Origin: Roseburia sp.
Lineage (GTDB): Bacteria; Bacillota; Clostridia; Oscillospirales; Ruminococcaceae
DNA length: 64,000 nucleotides
Assembly (NCBI GenBank): GCA_023666265.1
Contig: JAMPCH010000009.1
Span: 1 to 64,000, forward strand
Reading direction: 5' to 3'
Shown: piece by piece, positions 33,854 through 43,900 of the stretch
How positions within the stretch are numbered: position 1 is the first letter of the stretch
Layout: each line of letters begins with the position of its first letter
Position numbers and translations under genes: made by a program
The notes under the pieces: generated by a model
What the model was told of the DNA's origin: nothing
Databases searched by the model: none
Seen by the model: only the letters and a program-made list of their open reading frames with translations

Positions 33854-36800
33854 ATGAAAAAGAAAATATCCATACGGGAGATCATCGGCGTCCTGATCCT
33901 GATCGCGGCGGTCGTACTTGTGTTTTTTTGGTTCAGTATGCGTACAGAGAGCCGCACGGAGCAACAAAATCGGGAGTACGCGTCGGATTCCGCACGGCTA
34001 AAGACCGAGCGGATCGTCGAGGATCTTAAAAACGCGCTCAATCAGATTAAGACCTATTCCTACTTCGCGGGGGAGAGCTTAGCCGACCCGGATACGCTGA
34101 CCGCCGCGCTCGCGAATATGGAAAAAAATTCCTTCTTTGACGCGGTGATGTTTACGACCGCCGAGGGGATCGATTGTACCTCCGACGGGCGAACCGCCGA
34201 AATGTCGTGGCGGAATTTTTATAACGACGGTATGGCAGGGAACAGTAATATCGAGATCGTTTTTGATCCCCACTTTTTCGACGAGACGATGGCTTGTTTT
34301 TATACCCCCGTTTGGGTGGACGGCGAGATCATCGGCGTTTTACGCGGCGCTTTTTTCGCGCGCGAGTATTTAAAGGATATGCTGACGACGACCTACTTCG
34401 GCGTTGAGGCGCGGACTTATCTTTGTGTCCCGGAGAACGGGCGGCTCGTCGCGAGCTCGGATGGATCGAGCTATGAGGGTCATCTTATCGAGGCGCTGAA
34501 AGAGGAAAAGCTCATCGACGAGGACGTCGCCGGAAAAATTAAAGAAATTTTTACAAAGGGCGGTAGCGGGACGTTTCTCTGCGACGATTCGGTCGAGATC
34601 GATAATATCTGCGCCGTGTCTCTACCGGAGGTCAATTTTGTTTTTGTCCAGATCTATCCGCGATCCGTGACCCGGAGTATGGTACGTGAGGCGAATAACG
34701 CGGGGATACAGCTCGAGGTGTTACTGGTCGTTTTCTTCGCCGTCTACGTGGTCTTCCTCTTTAGAAATACGCAAAAGAGCCGTCGGATCGACCAAGAGCA
34801 TACGGACATGGGCTATGTGATCGACGGGGTGAATACGCTCTTTTCCCGCTTCGCGATGGTCGACCTCGAGGAGGGGACTTATCGCTATCTCGCGGGTACG
34901 ACCCCCGAGGACGGCGAGATCGAGGCGAGCGGCGATTATGACGATCTCGTCCGTTACCTTTGTTCGGTCGTGATCGACGAGGAGGAGCGGCGCGAATGCG
35001 CCGAGACGCTCGAGCTCGACGCGATCGAGCGGGCGCTCGAGAAGGAGAACGACATTCGCTTTGAATGCCGCGTTACGCGCGGCGATCGGGCGGAATGGGA
35101 ACACGTCAATATCGTAAGCATCGAGCGGAGGGAAGGGAAGACGGTAAAAGTCCTCTTTATCCGCCAAAATATCACCAACGTAAAAGAGCGCGAGCTTCGC
35201 ACGCGAAAGGCGATGGCGGTCGCGGATCGTAAAGAACGCCAGTATCAGATCGCCGTTACCGCGAATTCCTTCTGTTCCTTTGAATTTAACTTGAGCCGCG
35301 ATCTGATCGAGAGCGACGTATTCCGAACCGTAAACGGGGAGCGGCTCTCCTTCCTTAAACAGGTCGGACTGACCGCGCCCTGTAAAGCGTCGGAATGTTT
35401 CGCGCTCTGGAGAAGCTTTATTTTAAAGGAATCGGTCGAGGAATACGACGCGGCGGTAAACGTCGAGGCGTTAAAAAAGTCTTTTGAGAGCGGCGAGGCG
35501 GAGGTCGTCGTCGATTATTGGTGTAAAACCGCCGACGGCGAAACGATGTGCGTCCGCCAGTCGTTTATTATGACCCGCGACAGCGACACGGACGAGATCA
35601 TGGTCATGGTCGTGTCAAAGGATATTACGGCGCAAGTCCGTAAACAGCGCGAACAGACGCGCGCGCTCCAGGACGCGCTCATGCAGGCTCAGCACGCGAA
35701 TCAGGCGAAATCGACCTTCCTCTCGAATATGTCGCATGACATTCGGACGCCGATGAACGCGATCATCGGCTTTACGACGATCGCCGTCTCGCATATCGAC
35801 AATAAGGATCAGGTTCGCGACTGCCTCCAAAAGGTGCTGTCATCCAGTAACCACCTCCTTAGCCTCATCAACGACATTCTCGATATGAGTCGGATCGAGA
35901 GCGGGAAGGTACAGATCAAGGAGCAGGAGTGTAACATCTCCGAGCTGATGCATAACCTCGTCAACATCATCCAGCCGCAGGTCAAGGCGAAGCAGATGGA
36001 GCTTTTTATCGATACCTTTGAGGTCGCGAACGAGGACATCATCGCCGACCCGTTAAAGCTCAATCAGGTCTTTATCAACCTGTTGAGCAATTCCGTAAAA
36101 TACACGCCCGCGGGCGGGACGGTCTCCTTTAGGATCATTCAAAAAACGACCTTCCACCACGGGTGGGGCGATTATATCTTTATCATTAAGGACAACGGGA
36201 TCGGTATGTCCTCGGAATTCGTCCGGCATATCTTTGAACCCTTTGAGCGCGAAAGCACCACGACCCAAAGCGGGATCCAAGGGACGGGTCTCGGTATGGC
36301 GATCACCAAGAATATCATCGAGATGATGAACGGGACGATCTCCGTCGAGAGTACGGTCGGGAAGGGGACGGAGTTTCGGGTCGAGCTTTCGCTCAAATTA
36401 CAGGACATCGAGAGGAGCGCGGAGCAAATTCGCGAGCTTGAGGGATTGAGGGCGCTCGTCGTGGACGACGACCTCAATACCTGTGACAGCGTGAGCAAGA
36501 TGTTGACCAAGATCGGGCTACGCTCCGAGTGGACGACCTCGGGGAGGGAAGCGGTCTTCCGCGCGAAGAGCGCGAACGACAGCGGCGAACCCTATCATAC
36601 CTATATCATCGACTGGCAGATGCCGGAGATCAGCGGGATCGAGACCGCGCGGCGGATCCGTCAGTCCGTGAAGAGCGACGTCCCGATCATCATTCTGACC
36701 GCCTACGACTGGACGGACATCGAGGAGGAGGCGAAGGACGCGGGCGTGACTGCCTTCTGCGCGAAGCCGCTGTTTATGTCGGATCTTAAATCCGTCCTCC

Positions 36801-37246
36801 TCGCGGCGAATAACCTCGGCGAGGAAAAGCCGGAGGCGGACGCGGCTTGGAAGGTCGAGGATTTCGGCGGGAAGCGCGTCCTACTCGTCGAGGACAACGA
36901 GCTGAACCGCGAGATCGCGGAGGCGATCCTCGATGAGGCGGGCTTCCTTGTCGAGACCGCGCCCGACGGGACGGACGCGGTCAGAATGATGGAGAGCGCG
37001 GAGGAGTATTACTACGACGCGATCCTGATGGACGTCCAAATGCCGATCATGGACGGCTATGAGGCGACCCGCTTGATCCGTAAGCTCCCGCGCGAGGATA
37101 TAAAGAGTCTCCCGATCATCGCGATGACCGCGAACGCGATGGAGGAGGATAAAGAGGCGGCGCTTAAAAACGGGATGAGCGCCCATATCGCGAAGCCGAT
37201 CGACATCGGGATCTTTATGAGCGTGTTGCATAAATTCTTACGATAG
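33854..37246 (+). CDS. Hybrid sensor histidine kinase with two receiver domains
   Basis: 1,130 residues. Membrane segment 1 (about 10-29), an extracytoplasmic sensor of about 250 residues with a Cache-like look, membrane segment 2 (about 286-303), two cytoplasmic PAS-like regions (about 320-600), HisKA with the phospho-acceptor in NMSHDIRTPMNAIIGF (about 625-640), an ATPase domain with NQVFINLLSNSVKYTP and GTGLGMAITK (about 735-830), receiver 1 with Asp in IIDWQMPEISG (about 919) and receiver 2 with Asp in ILMDVQMPIMDG (about 1059). No DNA-binding output domain and no partner regulator are nearby. ATG 33854 is preferred over TTG 33839. It resembles the kinase at 54465-56642, which has one receiver. 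Confidence 0.92.
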   Translation: MKKKISIREIIGVLILIAAVVLVFFWFSMRTESRTEQQNREYASDSARLKTERIVEDLKNALNQIKTYSYFAGESLADPDTLTAALANMEKNSFFDAVMFTTAEGIDCTSDGRTAEMSWRNFYNDGMAGNSNIEIVFDPHFFDETMACFYTPVWVDGEIIGVLRGAFFAREYLKDMLTTTYFGVEARTYLCVPENGRLVASSDGSSYEGHLIEALKEEKLIDEDVAGKIKEIFTKGGSGTFLCDDSVEIDNICAVSLPEVNFVFVQIYPRSVTRSMVREANNAGIQLEVLLVVFFAVYVVFLFRNTQKSRRIDQEHTDMGYVIDGVNTLFSRFAMVDLEEGTYRYLAGTTPEDGEIEASGDYDDLVRYLCSVVIDEEERRECAETLELDAIERALEKENDIRFECRVTRGDRAEWEHVNIVSIERREGKTVKVLFIRQNITNVKERELRTRKAMAVADRKERQYQIAVTANSFCSFEFNLSRDLIESDVFRTVNGERLSFLKQVGLTAPCKASECFALWRSFILKESVEEYDAAVNVEALKKSFESGEAEVVVDYWCKTADGETMCVRQSFIMTRDSDTDEIMVMVVSKDITAQVRKQREQTRALQDALMQAQHANQAKSTFLSNMSHDIRTPMNAIIGFTTIAVSHIDNKDQVRDCLQKVLSSSNHLLSLINDILDMSRIESGKVQIKEQECNISELMHNLVNIIQPQVKAKQMELFIDTFEVANEDIIADPLKLNQVFINLLSNSVKYTPAGGTVSFRIIQKTTFHHGWGDYIFIIKDNGIGMSSEFVRHIFEPFERESTTTQSGIQGTGLGMAITKNIIEMMNGTISVESTVGKGTEFRVELSLKLQDIERSAEQIRELEGLRALVVDDDLNTCDSVSKMLTKIGLRSEWTTSGREAVFRAKSANDSGEPYHTYIIDWQMPEISGIETARRIRQSVKSDVPIIILTAYDWTDIEEEAKDAGVTAFCAKPLFMSDLKSVLLAANNLGEEKPEADAAWKVEDFGGKRVLLVEDNELNREIAEAILDEAGFLVETAPDGTDAVRMMESAEEYYYDAILMDVQMPIMDGYEATRLIRKLPREDIKSLPIIAMTANAMEEDKEAALKNGMSAHIAKPIDIGIFMSVLHKFLR

Positions 37247-37344
37247 AGCCGATAGAAGCCGACGGCGCGGATAACCGCGTCGTCGAGCTTTTTTGGCGAA
37301 ACAGGAAAATGGCGAAAAAACGCGGACAAATTTAAAAAAAGGTA

Positions 37345-37373
37345 TTGACAAAATTCCCGCGCTGTGGTATAAT
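37345..37373 (+). promoter_or_regulatory. Promoter of tRNA-Thr
   Basis: TTGACA, 17 bp, TATAAT with TGTGG before the -10. Confidence 0.85.
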
Positions 37374-37390
37374 ATAAAACTGTAAATGGT

Positions 37391-37466
<76 letters not shown>

Positions 37467-37480
37467 GTACAAAAGCGAAA

Positions 37481-37510
37481 GATCCGCTCGTTTACGAGCG
37501 GGTCTTTTTT
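37481..37510 (+). terminator. Terminator of tRNA-Thr
   Basis: 10-bp stem GATCCGCTCG / CGAGCGGGTC, loop TTTA, then TTTTTT. Confidence 0.9.
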
Positions 37511-37520
37511 CGCGGACGCG

Positions 37521-37553
37521 AAAAAGGAACAGCCGAGACGACTGTTCCTTTTT
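37521..37553. terminator. Second, bidirectional terminator
   Basis: Perfect 12-bp stem AAAAAGGAACAG / CTGTTCCTTTTT, loop of 9. Leftward it also serves the small-peptide gene ending at 37617. Confidence 0.85.
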
Positions 37554-37616
37554 CTGTTACGCTTTCCCAACAATTATAAGTTTATTTTATTTTTGTGAAG
37601 GGATCGGTCGGCGGGA

Positions 37617-37802
37617 TTATGCCCCAAAGACCGAACCGTAGCTGTTATCCGATTGATCGTCCAAAAGCTCCCCGCCGTTCGTCATAGAGGAGGGGGTCGC
37701 CGACGACTGATCGCTCGCCGTGATCACGTCCTTTGTGTCGAAAAGCGAGATCAGCGCTTCGGGGATCATATATTTTTTCTTCATATCCATAATCATAATC
37801 AT
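37617..37802 (-). CDS. Small peptide with DVITAS motif, possible precursor or secreted peptide
   Basis: 61 residues (fewer if a later ATG is used). The pattern is a basic start (KKKYMIPEALISLF), then the motif DTKDVITAS, then a Ser/Asp/Asn/Gly-rich tail (SSMTNGGELLDDQSDNSYGS). Small proteins with a KKxYxxPE start and an (E/D)(V/I)I(T)xS motif are common in Clostridia, recalled without a search; no function is established to my knowledge. GGAAAGGA lies 5 bases before ATG 37802. Only 12 bases separate it from the stop of the 857-residue secreted protein, so the two are very likely cotranscribed. A ribosomal-peptide precursor is a guess; no maturase is nearby. Confidence 0.65.
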   Translation of the reverse strand: MIMIMDMKKKYMIPEALISLFDTKDVITASDQSSATPSSMTNGGELLDDQSDNSYGSVFGA

Positions 37803-37814
37803 CCTTTCCTATCT

Positions 37815-40388
37815 TCATTCAAGCGTTACGCCCAAAACGGTGATGTTGATGTTTTCGGGAATGTCCGTGAGGGTATAAACGAGGAAAACGTAGCCTTCGC
37901 CCGCCTCGACCTTTTCGCCGTCGACCGTGAGCGCGGTGTTATACTTCGTCGTGCTGACCGTCTTGATGACCGTTCCGTTTGAGAGGGTAAAGGTCGCTTT
38001 GGTCTTCCCGACGACGTCCTCGGCGGCGACCTTTTGGACGATCCGCTCGTTGTAGAATTTTTCTCCGTTGTCTGCCGTCTTTAGCGCCGTCTTCTCGGTC
38101 ACGATCACCTTCGGCGCGGCGTTTTTGATGCTTGTCTCGCCCTCGGAGCTGAAATAGCCGGGCTTTGTCTCGGGCGCTACGGTCGGGAGCTCCTCTGACC
38201 TTGTTTTGTGACAGGTCGTACAAGTGTAAAGCTTGATCCCCTTCTCGGTCTCGGTCGGGAATATTGAAATTACCCCGTCGTTCCAAGTATGCGCGGCTTT
38301 ATCGGAGACTTCCTCGGTATGCTCGCACGTTGCCTTGTGCCAATGGTTCGTATCGTCGCTCGTCCATGCCGTCGCGAAGGTGTGGGTGTGGTCGTCCTCG
38401 CCGCCGTCGGCGACAAGCGCGTATTCGCTGAAATGTTCGAGATAGATGATATAGCTGTCCTCGGTCTGTTCGCCGGGAATGACTTCCTTCGTCATTTTCC
38501 CGTTTACCTCGGTCAGACGGTAGCAATAAAACGTCTTTTCTCTGTGTCCTTTCGGGATCGGAATAATAACCTGTACTAAGCCCTCATATCCGTTGGAGAA
38601 ATCCTCGTCGTTATATAACAGGGTCAAGTCCAATAGGTTATAGTGTTTATTTCCAACAATTTCCTCTCCGAGCGCTTCTTCCGCTCTCTTTAATCCCGCT
38701 TCGTCATAGATTTCCTTCGCCTTGATCTTGATCTTCGTCAGATCAAGCCCGACCCCGTTGTCGTCCTTGTTTTTCATATTAAAGGCGGGGTTGATCGTAA
38801 TGCTCGTGATCCGATCCTCTTCGGGGATCTCGGCGGCTTCGGGCGGGGCTTCTACTTCCGCGGTGGTCTCGTTTTCTTTGTCGAAGAGACTTCCGCTGTG
38901 GATCGTAATATGGAGCGGGTCAGACCATTGACCGGCTACAAAACCATAATAAGGTTGTTCTTCTACGCAGACTTCAACTACATAGTTGCCGTTTTCATAA
39001 TCCTTCATATTGCTGAAGCCGTTCCACCAAAGTCTGTGTAAATCAACGACCGTGCCGTCTTCTTTTGAGACTTTAAGCCAAAAGCCGCGAGTGTCCTCGT
39101 GTCTTAAAGTATCCCAATCCCATATTAAATCATCAAACTTATAGTACAGTTTTGGAATCCAAACTGATTTATCGGGCGGGGTCGTGATTGTCAGAGAATC
39201 CGTCCGTTCGTTATAAGTACCGCTAGCACCGATTGTCGCTCGGTCTACCGAATATACTCCCTGCGGAAGACCGGTTGACATAATGTAATGTTCCCCTACT
39301 TTTTCACCGTAGTTAAAATATTTTCCGTATGCCGATAAGCGAATCCAATGCCCGAGATCACCTTCGCCGTAGTCCCAAGAGAGCATACCACCTTCATATT
39401 TGATTTCTGCCGGAATTTCTAACGAATTATCCAAAATATGACTTTCGGTGATAAATAACTCATTGCTTGAATCGCTCCAAACCCCGTCTTTATAGGCTTG
39501 AATCGATATTTTTTCGATCTTTGAAAAGGGAGAAGTATTCGCTAAGAAATAATCGGAATCAAATTTGCATTCCCCGTCCCCGGAAACAGAGAATGACGAA
39601 CCTCCGCCGTCGGAATAAAATACGTTTACACTATAGAAATCCACCGCAGACGCGAAATCCCAACAATAGCACCCGTTTTCTTTATCGAATCGTAGATTGC
39701 GCGGCGTGTCAAGTGAAGGGGAGGCGGAATAAGAAACGGTAATTTCCGTCCATTCGCTGACATTATAATCCTGATCCATGGCTTGAATCGTGGCTCGATA
39801 TTTGCCATCTTCAGGAAAAAGGCCATTATACGAATAAGACGTTTGGTATGTTGAGGCATAAGTCCATGTATAAATCGTCCCATCCGGGTTGTAAAAGAAA
39901 AGAATATACCTTACCGCGCCGTCAACCGTGTCCCACGCAATCGTATTTTTTTCTTCGCCCTCTCTGAGATTTTTTGGCGCTTCAAAAGTCGGTTCATGAG
40001 AAATTGTAACTGCTTCCGACCATTCGCTGTTTTCGCGCGATTCATCAAAAGCGCAAACGGTGAAGGTATAGTCTCCGAAGTTAGGTCCGTAACTATAGAA
40101 GCAATCGTAAATAAATCTTTTCCATTCGGCTTTGTTTTCGTAAAACGGTTGCTGAACCTCCGTATCTCCGTTAAAGGCTCTTACGGTATACCCATAAGCC
40201 CCCGGAACTTCATCCCATACGATAAAACCGTTTTCCTCCTTTACATTTAGTGGTGCGGACAGCGTTCCGCCCGTTTCCGTGACCGTCGCCCCCTCATCAT
40301 CGGCGAACACCGTCGGCGCTCCGGCGACCGTCGCCGAGAGCCCGACCGCGCCCGCGCAGAGCAGGGCGCATAGCTTTTTCAATCTCAT
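37815..40388 (-). CDS. Large secreted multi-domain protein with fibronectin-III-like modules
   Basis: 857 residues. Signal peptide (RLKKLCALLCAGAVGLSATV, predicted cleavage after VFA, about residue 29). Four to five beta-sandwich modules of fibronectin type III appearance follow (about 40-490; repeated W-D-...-V pattern such as APKNLREGEEKNTIAWDTV and WSEAVTIS/WTEITVS). Next is a Glu-rich linker, a beta domain (about 515-650) and a His/Cys-rich module with HTHTFATAWTSDDTNHWHK, then CEHTEE and CTTCHK (about 655-725), seen in clostridial surface proteins. The C-terminus shows no sortase motif or membrane anchor. The fibronectin-like part is visibly AT-richer than its surroundings. Likely extracellular adhesin or scaffold; function unknown. 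Confidence 0.78.
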   Translation of the reverse strand: MRLKKLCALLCAGAVGLSATVAGAPTVFADDEGATVTETGGTLSAPLNVKEENGFIVWDEVPGAYGYTVRAFNGDTEVQQPFYENKAEWKRFIYDCFYSYGPNFGDYTFTVCAFDESRENSEWSEAVTISHEPTFEAPKNLREGEEKNTIAWDTVDGAVRYILFFYNPDGTIYTWTYASTYQTSYSYNGLFPEDGKYRATIQAMDQDYNVSEWTEITVSYSASPSLDTPRNLRFDKENGCYCWDFASAVDFYSVNVFYSDGGGSSFSVSGDGECKFDSDYFLANTSPFSKIEKISIQAYKDGVWSDSSNELFITESHILDNSLEIPAEIKYEGGMLSWDYGEGDLGHWIRLSAYGKYFNYGEKVGEHYIMSTGLPQGVYSVDRATIGASGTYNERTDSLTITTPPDKSVWIPKLYYKFDDLIWDWDTLRHEDTRGFWLKVSKEDGTVVDLHRLWWNGFSNMKDYENGNYVVEVCVEEQPYYGFVAGQWSDPLHITIHSGSLFDKENETTAEVEAPPEAAEIPEEDRITSITINPAFNMKNKDDNGVGLDLTKIKIKAKEIYDEAGLKRAEEALGEEIVGNKHYNLLDLTLLYNDEDFSNGYEGLVQVIIPIPKGHREKTFYCYRLTEVNGKMTKEVIPGEQTEDSYIIYLEHFSEYALVADGGEDDHTHTFATAWTSDDTNHWHKATCEHTEEVSDKAAHTWNDGVISIFPTETEKGIKLYTCTTCHKTRSEELPTVAPETKPGYFSSEGETSIKNAAPKVIVTEKTALKTADNGEKFYNERIVQKVAAEDVVGKTKATFTLSNGTVIKTVSTTKYNTALTVDGEKVEAGEGYVFLVYTLTDIPENINITVLGVTLE

Positions 40389-40486
40389 AAAATAAGATCC
40401 TTCCTTTCTTTTCGGGTCTTGTCCGGGAAATACCCCGCGAGACGACCCATGTTTTGGTTTTTTGAGGAATTTTTTCCTCTAATTCC

Positions 40487-40515
40487 AGTATAGCACATTT
40501 TTTTCAAAAAATGTT
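40487..40515 (-). promoter_or_regulatory. Possible extended -10 promoter of the secreted-protein operon
   Basis: Minus strand TGcTATACT about 100 bases before the start. The -35 region is weak (AACATT at 17 bp). Confidence 0.4.
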
Positions 40516-40618
40516 GTCCCGAAAGGGTAATCTTTTCGTCTAAAAGTTGAAACGCCGTGTGATTTTACGATTTGAAAAACCGATACAAGCGATTTTTGCG
40601 GATCGTAACCAAAAAATA

Positions 40619-40713
40619 CCCGATTTTTGTTGACTTTTAACAAAAACGGGCGAATTTTGCGCTAAAATTTCTAAAACAACCCCGCCCGGTCGAAAATAAT
40701 CGACCGGGCGGGG
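40619..40713. other. Non-coding stretch with two stem-loops between the two surface-protein genes
   Basis: The 559-base gap 40389-40947 holds no gene. CCCGATTTTTGTT / AACAAAAACGGG (40619-40650) is one hairpin. Around 40680-40713 a very stable GC-rich stem CCCGCCCGGTCGA / TCGACCGGGCGGG surrounds AAATAA; leftward it is followed by TTGTTTTAG, so it may be a second terminator for the giant gene. Confidence 0.6.
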
Positions 40714-40852
40714 CTGTTCGACGAATCGGAGGAATATCCCGGCTTTCGGAAATACGGAAGATAAGGCGATACGAAGGAAGGCAGAAAATAAGGTGAGAGC
40801 GGCGGGTCTGTCCTCTTTTTTAAAACCTGCGACTATAACCCTTCACAAAATA

Positions 40853-40882
40853 AAAAGGCGGAAGGGCCGCCCTCCGCCTTTT
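40853..40882 (-). terminator. Terminator of the giant surface-protein gene
   Basis: Stem AAAGGCGGA / TCCGCCTTT with A and T tracts on the two sides, 66 bases after the stop codon. Confidence 0.75.
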
Positions 40883-40947
40883 ATCATATTCGCCGTCATC
40901 TCGCTTTGCGTTCGTATGACAGAGGCTTGATCATTGACAATGATTTT

Positions 40948-43900
40948 TTATTTCCTCCTCCTTCTCGTCAGCGCTGCGAGCGAGCCCGCCGCCGCGACGA
41001 CCGCCGCGAGCGAGGGGAACGAAGCGCCCGTGCTCGGGTTTTCGTCCTCGGTCGAGATAGCGTCCGAATCGATCCTACTCCTCGGGATGTCGTTTTTATA
41101 GATGTCCGAGTTGAGGTCGATGCCCGTTTTACCGCTTTTCCTCGTGGTTTCCGACGTTCGGGGCGGGGTCGTCGTCTCCGTCCGTTCCGTCGATCCTTCC
41201 GCCGTGTTCTCGTTCGGTCCGATCCCCGAAGTACCGCTTACCGTGACCGTCGGCGCGGTGGTTTCCGCCGTCGCGGTCGCCGTATCCGACCGAGCGGTCG
41301 TTTCGTCGCTCGCCGTCTCGGACGGCTTCGTCGTCACGGTCGTCCGCGACGTACCGCTCGTCGATCGGCTACCCGTCGGCGCGGTCGGTCTTGTTCCGCT
41401 CGAAGGAATGCCGCTCGGTCTTGTGGGAACGCTCGTTCCCGACCCGCCGCTCTGACTTTCGCCGGTAGGCGTGGTCGTGGTCGCCTCGGTGGTGGTCTCC
41501 TCCTCCGGCGGATCGCTCGTTCCCGACCCGCTACTCTGACTTTCGCCCATGGGCGTGGTCGTGGTCGCCTCGGTGGTGATCTCCTCCTCCGGCGGATCGC
41601 CCGCGATTGACCCGCTGCTTTGACTTCCGCCCGTGGGCGCGGTCGTGGTCGTCTCGGTGGTGATCTCCTCCTCCGGCGGATCGCCCGCTATTGACCCGCT
41701 GCTTTGACTTCCGCCCGTGGGCGCGGTCGTGGTCGCCTCGGTGGTGATCTCCTCCTCCGGCGGATCGCCCGCGATCGACCCGCTACTCTGGTTTTCACCC
41801 GTGGGCGCGGTCGTAGACGTGGTTGTGTCTTCCTTATCCTTGGAAGGGTCGTCTTCGTCATCCTCCTTCTCGTCCGGGTCTTGATCCTTCCGATTTGTTA
41901 CCGTGATCGTATTCCCGCTCGGCGTAAATTCGCCGACCGCGCGGACAGTCGTATACGGCTCGATCTTTATCCCGCCGCCGTCCTTCTCAAGCGTGAAACG
42001 GAAGGAGTCCTCCGCCCCCGCGTACCCCGTCGGAGCGCTCGTCTCCGTCAGCGTATACGACCCCGCGAGAAGTCCCGCGATTGCCGCGCCGTCGGCGGAA
42101 ATCTCAAATTCCTCGCCGTTCGCGAGCGCGTCCGACCCGATCCTTACGTTCGTCCAGTCGGATACCGTACCCGAGCTTAGCGTAAATCTCGCGCCCGAGA
42201 GCGGTTCGCCCTCGGTATCGGTCTTTCGGATCGCGAGCGACAAGAGCGGCGCGTCCTTTAGCGTGATCTTTTTCGCCGTCTCGTCAAGTGTGTTCTCCTT
42301 ATTATCATGACCCGCCGTCTCCGACACCTTCCCAAGCGCGTCGATCGAGAAATAAAAGTCGGTCGTGATCGCGTAGCCGCCTGGCGCGGCAGTCTCAGTC
42401 AAGCAATAATCCCCGGCGGGAAGCCCCGCGATCGTCGCCGTCCGATCGGTTGTTTTAAAAACGAGCTCGTCGTCGTTTTTGGTGAAGGCGATCGCCCCGC
42501 CCGCGTCGGCGACCGAGATCGGCGCGCCCGCCAGCGTCCCGCCGATCGGCGCGATCGTGAGGCTTGCGCCCGAGAGCTGTTTTACGCCGTCGGTCATATC
42601 GACCTTATCGACCGAGACCCGCGTCCGCTCGTTTGTGATCGTTACGGTCTCAGAGCCGACGGCGTCCGCCGATCTCGCGAGCGTTACGGTCTTTTTCGCG
42701 TCGGGCTTCGCGATATAGCCGCTCGGCGCGGCGACCTCCGTGATCGTATACGACCCCTCGCTCAGCCCCGCGATCTTGACCTGTTTATCCTCTGTGGTGA
42801 AGGTGATCTTTTCGGCGGTCTTTGTGACAATATCCGTCCCGGTGACCGTCGCCTTCGTCAGATCACAGTCGTTGTTCCTTTCGACGATAAATACCGCACC
42901 CGGGAGGAGGTTGCCCTGTTCTCCGCGCTTGGTGATCGCGATCGTCCCGTCGGTGATCCTTTGATCCGTGAAGGTGATCGTATTTTCCCCGGGGGCGAAG
43001 CGGCTGTCGCTCGGGTCGACCGAGGCGACCTTCCCGTCCGCCTCGACCTCAAATTTCCACGCTTGATCCGTCAGATAGCGCTCCGGCGCGACCGTCTCCG
43101 TTAGGGTATATTCCCCAATGGATAGCCCCGCGATCGTCTCGCTTCCCGTCGAGCGGAAGGCGATATGATCGGTCGAACGCTCGGTGATCGTGACCGCCCG
43201 ACCGTCGCTGTCCGTGACGCTCACCTTATCCCAATCGACCGCGCCTTCCCCGAATAGGGAGAATACCGCGTCGGGGAGGTTCTCGACGAGCGTACCGTCC
43301 GCGTTTTCGCCGTTTTTAACGACGTTGATCGCCGCCGTAACGGCTGTATTTGTTACGGTGATCGTCCCGTTCGCCGCGCCCGTGACCTTCCCGTCCGCCT
43401 CGACCGTGAAGGTAAATTCCTCGTCGGTCCTGAGATAACCGGTCGGCGCTTCCGTTTCCGTCAGCGTGTATGTCCCCGGCGCGAGCCCCGTGACGCTCGC
43501 GGTCTCTCCCAGCGTAAAGATGACGAAGCGTCCGTCGGCTTTTGAGACCGTGTTTGACCGATCCGCCTTTGCTGTCGCGAAGCTCCCGTCCGTTGCCGTG
43601 AGCGTCAGCTTCGCGCCGGGAAGAAGTTTGCCGTTCTCGTCGACCTTACGGATCGAGAGTGAGCCGGTGAGCTGTTCGTCGGTAAAAGTAAACGTATTCG
43701 GCGCGATAAAGCGTTCGTCGTCCGAGACGACCGCCCCGTCCGCCTTGATCTCAAGATCGAGCGCCTTCGTCTTTTGATAACCGCTCGGCGCGACCGTCTC
43801 CGTCAAGGTATACTTCCCCACGGGAAGTCCCTCGATCGCGAAAGCGCCGTCGCCTGTCGTAAATTCATGGGAAATGTCCGTTCCCGTTCCGTTCTCGCCG

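Noticed and set aside
40906..41610. Long rightward open frame rich in Arg opposite the giant surface-protein gene
   Set aside because: It is the antisense of a GC-rich repetitive gene. No ribosome site, no recognisable domain, and the leftward frame is clearly coding.
41470..41830. Regular repeats considered as a CRISPR array
   Set aside because: Units are contiguous 84-bp coding repeats with no unique spacers.
42307..43104. Another long antisense frame within the SpaA-repeat region
   Set aside because: Arg/Asp-rich composition is a by-product of Thr/Glu-rich repeats on the other strand.
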